From NCBI GenBank assembly GCA_016713725.1, contig JADJOO010000003.1, forward strand, positions 124,001 through 188,000: a stretch of DNA of 64,000 nt, in the 5' to 3' direction. The notes below the pieces were generated by a model. That model did no database searches and was not told the DNA's origin. It was given only the letters and a program-made list of their open reading frames with translations. Below, in pieces: positions 60,704 through 64,000 of the stretch (positions within the stretch are counted from its first letter, which is position 1; every line of letters starts with the position of its first letter). Both the position numbers and the translations under genes were made by a program. This stretch comes from Pseudomonadota bacterium. GTDB lineage: Bacteria; Pseudomonadota; Gammaproteobacteria; Steroidobacterales; Steroidobacteraceae.

Positions 60704-61535
60704 AATTCAGCTTCAGCGCTCCGTCGTGACTGCCAGCCTGCGCTGGCTGCGGCCGATCGCGCGCTGGCTGCTGAAATCCGGTGTTACCTGGAAGGAATTC
60801 GCCGAGCTTTCGCGCGGCGTCTTCGTCAGCGTCGCGGCTGAGGAATTCGGCTTGCGCGGCCGCCCGACCAACGTGTCGCGCATCGCGCTGCTTACGGGCA
60901 TGACTCGGCGTGAGGTGCGGCGATATCGCGAGTCCGGAGTCGTGACACCGTCCGAGGACGTGCGGGCCGAGGACGATCTCAACCACGCAAGCCGCGTGCT
61001 GGCGGGGTGGCACCTCGACGCCGAGTTCATCGATGAGATCGGCAAGCCGCGGCCGTTGGATGCCAAGGGCGAAGGCGCAACGTTCGAGCAACTGGTGCGC
61101 CGCTACGCGGGCGACATTCCGGTGACGGCCCTGATCAAGGAGCTCGTGCGTTCAAGCTCGATCGAACGCACGAATGACGGGCGCTATCGCGCGCTGCGCC
61201 GCTTCTACATGCCGCGGGCCATGGACGGGCAGGCCGTCGAGCGCGCGGGTGCGGTGATCGCCGACCTCGCGACAACCGTCGAACACAACCTGACGCGTGA
61301 TGCTGCGGAGCCGCCCCGCTTCGAAGGTCGCGCCCAGAACCGGCACGTCGATCCGCGCCAGCTGCCGGCCTTCCGCGCGTTCATGGAGCGAGAAGGCCAG
61401 GCGTTCCTGGAACGCTGCGACGAATGGCTGAGCGCGCACGAGGCGCAACAGGTCGATGGGGCGCCAGCGACCACGCTGCGCTTGGGCGTAGGGGTCTTTG
61501 CAATTCAGGAACGGATGGTCGGAGAAGAATCATGA
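60699..61535 (+). CDS. DUF6502 family protein, putative DNA-binding regulator
   Basis: A 278-residue protein (285 if started at 60678). N-terminal RWLLKSGVTWKEFAELSRGVFVSVAAEEFG, seen here as SGVTWKEFAELSRGVF, followed by NVSRIALLTGMTRREVRRYRE is a winged-helix or HTH-like segment characteristic of DUF6502. The middle has TFEQLVRRYAGDIPVTALIKEL. No enzyme motif. The palindrome at its start suggests autoregulation. A short open frame that could be the remains of an exported protein follows before the TIR gene. Confidence 0.8.
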   Translation: MEIQLQRSVVTASLRWLRPIARWLLKSGVTWKEFAELSRGVFVSVAAEEFGLRGRPTNVSRIALLTGMTRREVRRYRESGVVTPSEDVRAEDDLNHASRVLAGWHLDAEFIDEIGKPRPLDAKGEGATFEQLVRRYAGDIPVTALIKELVRSSSIERTNDGRYRALRRFYMPRAMDGQAVERAGAVIADLATTVEHNLTRDAAEPPRFEGRAQNRHVDPRQLPAFRAFMEREGQAFLERCDEWLSAHEAQQVDGAPATTLRLGVGVFAIQERMVGEES

Positions 61536-61736
61536 TGCATGCTGACACGGCGCCGGGACGCTGGATTACGTTCGGCGTAGCGATCCTGGTGGCCGTCTGT
61601 GGCCGCGATCAGCGGGTGTCGTCGACTCGTCGCGTCCCTGAACCGCGATCGAGTTGCCCACGGCACAAGCGCCGTTTTGACAGAACCCGGCAGGCCGGGC
61701 GACTATCCTGCACGCTGTACGTCTGGAGCGCGACGA
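61532..61736 (+). other. Gap between DUF6502 and TIR genes with possible remnant of a lipoprotein gene
   Basis: From ATG 61532 the frame reads MMHADTAPGRWITFGVAILVAVCG, a start resembling a lipoprotein signal sequence (Val-Ala-Val-Cys), then becomes Arg-rich and meets the TIR gene. In other genomes DUF6502 genes are often followed by an exported protein, so this may be a truncated or frameshifted remnant. No complete gene is supported. Confidence 0.3.
61677..61706 (+). promoter_or_regulatory. Candidate sigma-70 promoter of the TIR gene
   Basis: A consensus TTGACA (61677-61682) is followed after 18 nt by GACTAT (61701-61706), 31 nt before the ATG. The -35 is perfect, the -10 weak. Confidence 0.45.
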
Positions 61737-63962
61737 ATGGATTTCGAATTCAAGTACCGCGCTTTCATAAGTTACAGTCACAGCGACGAGTCCTGGGCCA
61801 AGTGGCTGCACAAGTCGCTCGAGACGTACTCGGTGCCGAAGCGCCTCGTCGGCAGACAGACCGAGTTTGGCCCCGTGCCTGCACGATTCGCGCCGGTGTT
61901 CCGCGACCGCGACGAGCTCGCGACGGCGACGAATCTCGGCGAGACCCTTACGCGAGCGCTGGAGCAGTCCGCGTTCCAGGTGGTCATCTGTTCTCCAGCC
62001 GCCGCGAAGTCGCGCTGGGTGAACGAGGAAATCCTCGCATTCAAGCGCCTGGGCCGTGAGCACCGGATCTTCTGCCTCATCGTGGCCGGCGAGCCGGGCG
62101 CCTCGGCAGCGGCGGCCACTGCCGACCAGGAGTGCTTCCCCAACGCGCTGATCTACAAGATTGGAGAGGACGGACAACTCACGGCGACTCGCGGTGAGCC
62201 GATCGCCGCCGACGCCCGGCCAAGAAAGGACAGCAAGCAGGACGTCCGGCTGAAGCTCGTCGCCGGGATGCTCGGCGTCGGTCTCGACGAGTTGAAGCAG
62301 CGCGAGGCCCAGCGACGGCATCGGCGCATGATGGCGCTGGTCACGGCGTCCGTCGTTGGCATGGCGATCACCTCGGGTCTGGCCGCGGCCGCCTGGGTCG
62401 CCCGCAACCAGGCCGAGCGCGAGCGCGTCCGCGCGGAGACCGAAGCCGAGACCGCCCGGCAGACCACGAATTTTCTCGTCGGCCTGTTCGACGTCTCCGA
62501 CCCGAATGAGGCTCGGGGAAACTCCATCACTGCGCGTGAGATCCTCGACAAGGGCTCGCAGCGCATCAAGGCGGAACTGGTCACGCAGCCGGCGATCCAG
62601 GCCACGCTGATGGAGACCATGGGGACGGTGTACACGAGCCTGGCGCTTTACCCGCCGGCGGCGTCGCTGCTCGACAGCTCGCTGCAGAAGCGACTCGAGC
62701 TTTACGGCGAGGACAGCCTCGAGGTGGCGCAGTCGGCAGAAAAGCTCGGCGGCGTGCTGACACTGACGGCGGAGTACGACAAAGCGGAGTTGATGTACCG
62801 CAAGGCGCTGGGCCTGCGGCAGAAGTTGCTCGGGCCTGAGCACGTCGACCTCGCACGCAGCCTGTATCAGCTGGCGGATCTGCTTGGACGCAAGGGCGAG
62901 TACGAGGCGGCCGACCCGTTGTTCCGCCAGGCGCTGGCGATGCGGCGCAAGCTCCTGGGCGGCAACACCGTCGAGGTGGCCAAGAGCCTCGAAGGCCTTG
63001 CCCTGAACCTCCACAGCCAGGGCAACTACGACGAGGCCTTGCCCGCGATGCGCCTTGCCGTTGAGTTGCAGAGACAACTGCACGAGGAGCCGCACACGGA
63101 CCTCGCCGAGGCGCTCACCAACCTGGGTGTCGTGCTGAGCGACATGGGCGAGTACCGCGAGTCCGAGCAGCTGTACCGGGAAGCGTTGCAGATGAAACGC
63201 GTCCTGCTCGGCGACACACACCCGGAGATCGCGCTGGGACTCAACAACATCGCTTACGCATTGACCGACCAGGGGAAGTACGACGAAGCGGCATCGATGT
63301 ACCGCCAGGCAATGGCCATGCAACGCAAGCTGCTCGGCGACGATCACCCGGACATTGCAGCGGCGTTGAACAACCTGGCATTCGTGCTGCACGAAAAGGG
63401 CGATGCAGAGGGTGCCCGCAGAATGATGCAACAATCGCTCGACATGTACCGGCGCACGGTCGGGCCCGAGCATCCGTCGATTGCCCGTGGCATGGGCAAC
63501 CAGGCGATGTGGCAGATGGAAGCGGGTGACTACGCGACGGCCGAGCCACTGCTGCGTGAGGCGCTGCAGATGCGCCGGAAGCTGCTTGGCAACGAGCACA
63601 CGGACGTCGCCGGCACGTTGACGCTGCTTGCCAGCCTGCTGGTCGACACCAGGCGTTTCGAGGAGGCGAGGTCAGCCGCCGCCGAAGCGAGGGCGATTTG
63701 CCTGCCGGCGCTGGGGGCCACCCACTGGCGCACAGCGGCCGCTACCAGCACCGAAGGCGCGGCGTTGGCGGGCCTGGGGCAGACCGCACAGGGTGCCAAG
63801 CTGTTGCTCGAGGGGTTGGCAGCGCTGCGTGCTGACACCGGGGCGTTGCCCTTCTTCCTCAATAACGCGAATCGTTGGGCTGCGGAGTACAACCGCAAGC
63901 GCGCCGGCCCGCAGGAGGAGGTCAAGCAAACCGCGATGTTGCAGCGCGAAGCGGCCCGCTAG
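61737..63962 (+). CDS. TIR domain-TM-tetratricopeptide repeat protein
   Basis: A 741-residue protein. Residues 1-125 form a bacterial TIR-like domain: RAFISYSHSDESWAKWLHK, RDRDELATATNLGETLTRAL, VICSPAAAKSRWVNEEI; Glu98 occupies the position of the catalytic Glu of TIR NADases (four residues after Trp94). Residues about 198-220 form a membrane helix. Residues about 290-720 are kinesin-light-chain-type TPRs of 42 residues with repeated LYRQALAMQRKLLGDDHPD-like units. Start ATG 61737 follows TCTGGAG. It is intact. The role is unknown; signalling or defence is inferred from TIR. Confidence 0.85.
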   Translation: MDFEFKYRAFISYSHSDESWAKWLHKSLETYSVPKRLVGRQTEFGPVPARFAPVFRDRDELATATNLGETLTRALEQSAFQVVICSPAAAKSRWVNEEILAFKRLGREHRIFCLIVAGEPGASAAAATADQECFPNALIYKIGEDGQLTATRGEPIAADARPRKDSKQDVRLKLVAGMLGVGLDELKQREAQRRHRRMMALVTASVVGMAITSGLAAAAWVARNQAERERVRAETEAETARQTTNFLVGLFDVSDPNEARGNSITAREILDKGSQRIKAELVTQPAIQATLMETMGTVYTSLALYPPAASLLDSSLQKRLELYGEDSLEVAQSAEKLGGVLTLTAEYDKAELMYRKALGLRQKLLGPEHVDLARSLYQLADLLGRKGEYEAADPLFRQALAMRRKLLGGNTVEVAKSLEGLALNLHSQGNYDEALPAMRLAVELQRQLHEEPHTDLAEALTNLGVVLSDMGEYRESEQLYREALQMKRVLLGDTHPEIALGLNNIAYALTDQGKYDEAASMYRQAMAMQRKLLGDDHPDIAAALNNLAFVLHEKGDAEGARRMMQQSLDMYRRTVGPEHPSIARGMGNQAMWQMEAGDYATAEPLLREALQMRRKLLGNEHTDVAGTLTLLASLLVDTRRFEEARSAAAEARAICLPALGATHWRTAAATSTEGAALAGLGQTAQGAKLLLEGLAALRADTGALPFFLNNANRWAAEYNRKRAGPQEEVKQTAMLQREAAR

Positions 63963-64000
63963 GCGCGCGCTGTCATGCATCGGCGCATGCCTGCAGGAAG

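Noticed and set aside
61566..63599. 677-residue open frame antisense to the TIR-TPR gene
   Set aside because: The plus-strand frame has clear TIR and TPR motifs; the antisense frame only mirrors the repeats.
61737..63962. Thoeris defence system
   Set aside because: No ThsA-like gene is adjacent and the domain order TIR-TM-TPR does not match ThsB; only a general signalling or defence role can be suggested.
1..64000. tRNA, rRNA or riboswitch genes
   Set aside because: No cloverleaf with a conserved TTCGA arm, rRNA stretch or known riboswitch core was recognised by eye in the intergenic regions; a covariance search would be needed to be sure.

Overview
The window looks like chromosomal DNA of a high-GC gammaproteobacterium, possibly near Steroidobacterales, Nevskiales or Xanthomonadales. 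The evidence is gene order: metG-rnfABCDGE-nth, purM divergent from DUF2066-CDP-alcohol transferase-hda, valS-holC-pepA divergent from lptFG, and a pyruvate dehydrogenase operon whose E3 carries its own lipoyl domain. No rRNA, tRNA, CRISPR array or insertion-sequence transposase was seen. Most of the window is core metabolism on both strands. Accessory content is concentrated at the two ends and in a few intergenic gaps.

Layout. 1-2.0 kb: the 5' part of a TetR regulator, then about 1.3 kb of extremely G-rich, nearly T-free DNA that does not look like normal coding sequence. 2-7.6 kb: nadC, a PuuD-like membrane protein, DUF1289, grxD, rnt-pyrC and an M17 peptidase. 7.7-13.6 kb: aceE-aceF-lpdA, broken by many single-base frameshifts. 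13.6-14.5 kb: a frameshifted sulfotransferase. 14.5-22.7 kb (minus): metG, rnfABCDGE, nth, DUF1841. 23.1-27.7 kb (minus): HEAT-repeat Ser/Thr kinase followed by two PilT-family ATPases. 28-41.9 kb: apbC, dcd, purMN, DUF2066, a CDP-alcohol phosphatidyltransferase, hda, a methyltransferase, DUF2069, wrbA, a small lipoprotein, acyP, a lytic transglycosylase, proS, pssA, a UDG and rimI. 41.9-53.5 kb: prfC, an MFS transporter, mtfA, acyl-CoA-binding protein, the TgpA/DUF58/MoxR cluster, valS and holC. 53.5-57.3 kb: pepA, lptF, lptG. 57.3-64 kb: long hairpins, an RDD protein, cytochrome b561 and cytochrome c', an unknown protein, a DUF6502 regulator under a palindrome, and a TIR-TM-TPR protein.

The most unusual signal is a family of four dispersed fold-back elements (1886-1959, 22817-22896, 22988-23073, 57432-57505). 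Each has a nearly identical 18-nt centre, GCGTGTCTGCCTTTCC plus two bases, flanked by arms of 18-31 nt. The arms of each copy match each other almost perfectly but differ in sequence from copy to copy. A second repeat family (29644-29670, 29752-29778, 34604-34633) sits at gene 3' ends and supplies the last codons and stop of two genes. A third, REP-type palindrome lies inside mtfA.

Frameshifts occur in aceE, aceF, lpdA, the sulfotransferase, rnfE, rnfG, the methyltransferase and mtfA, and there is an in-frame amber codon in metG. Several of these genes are normally indispensable, so sequencing error is the simplest explanation for most of them. Gene boundaries there should be read with that in mind.
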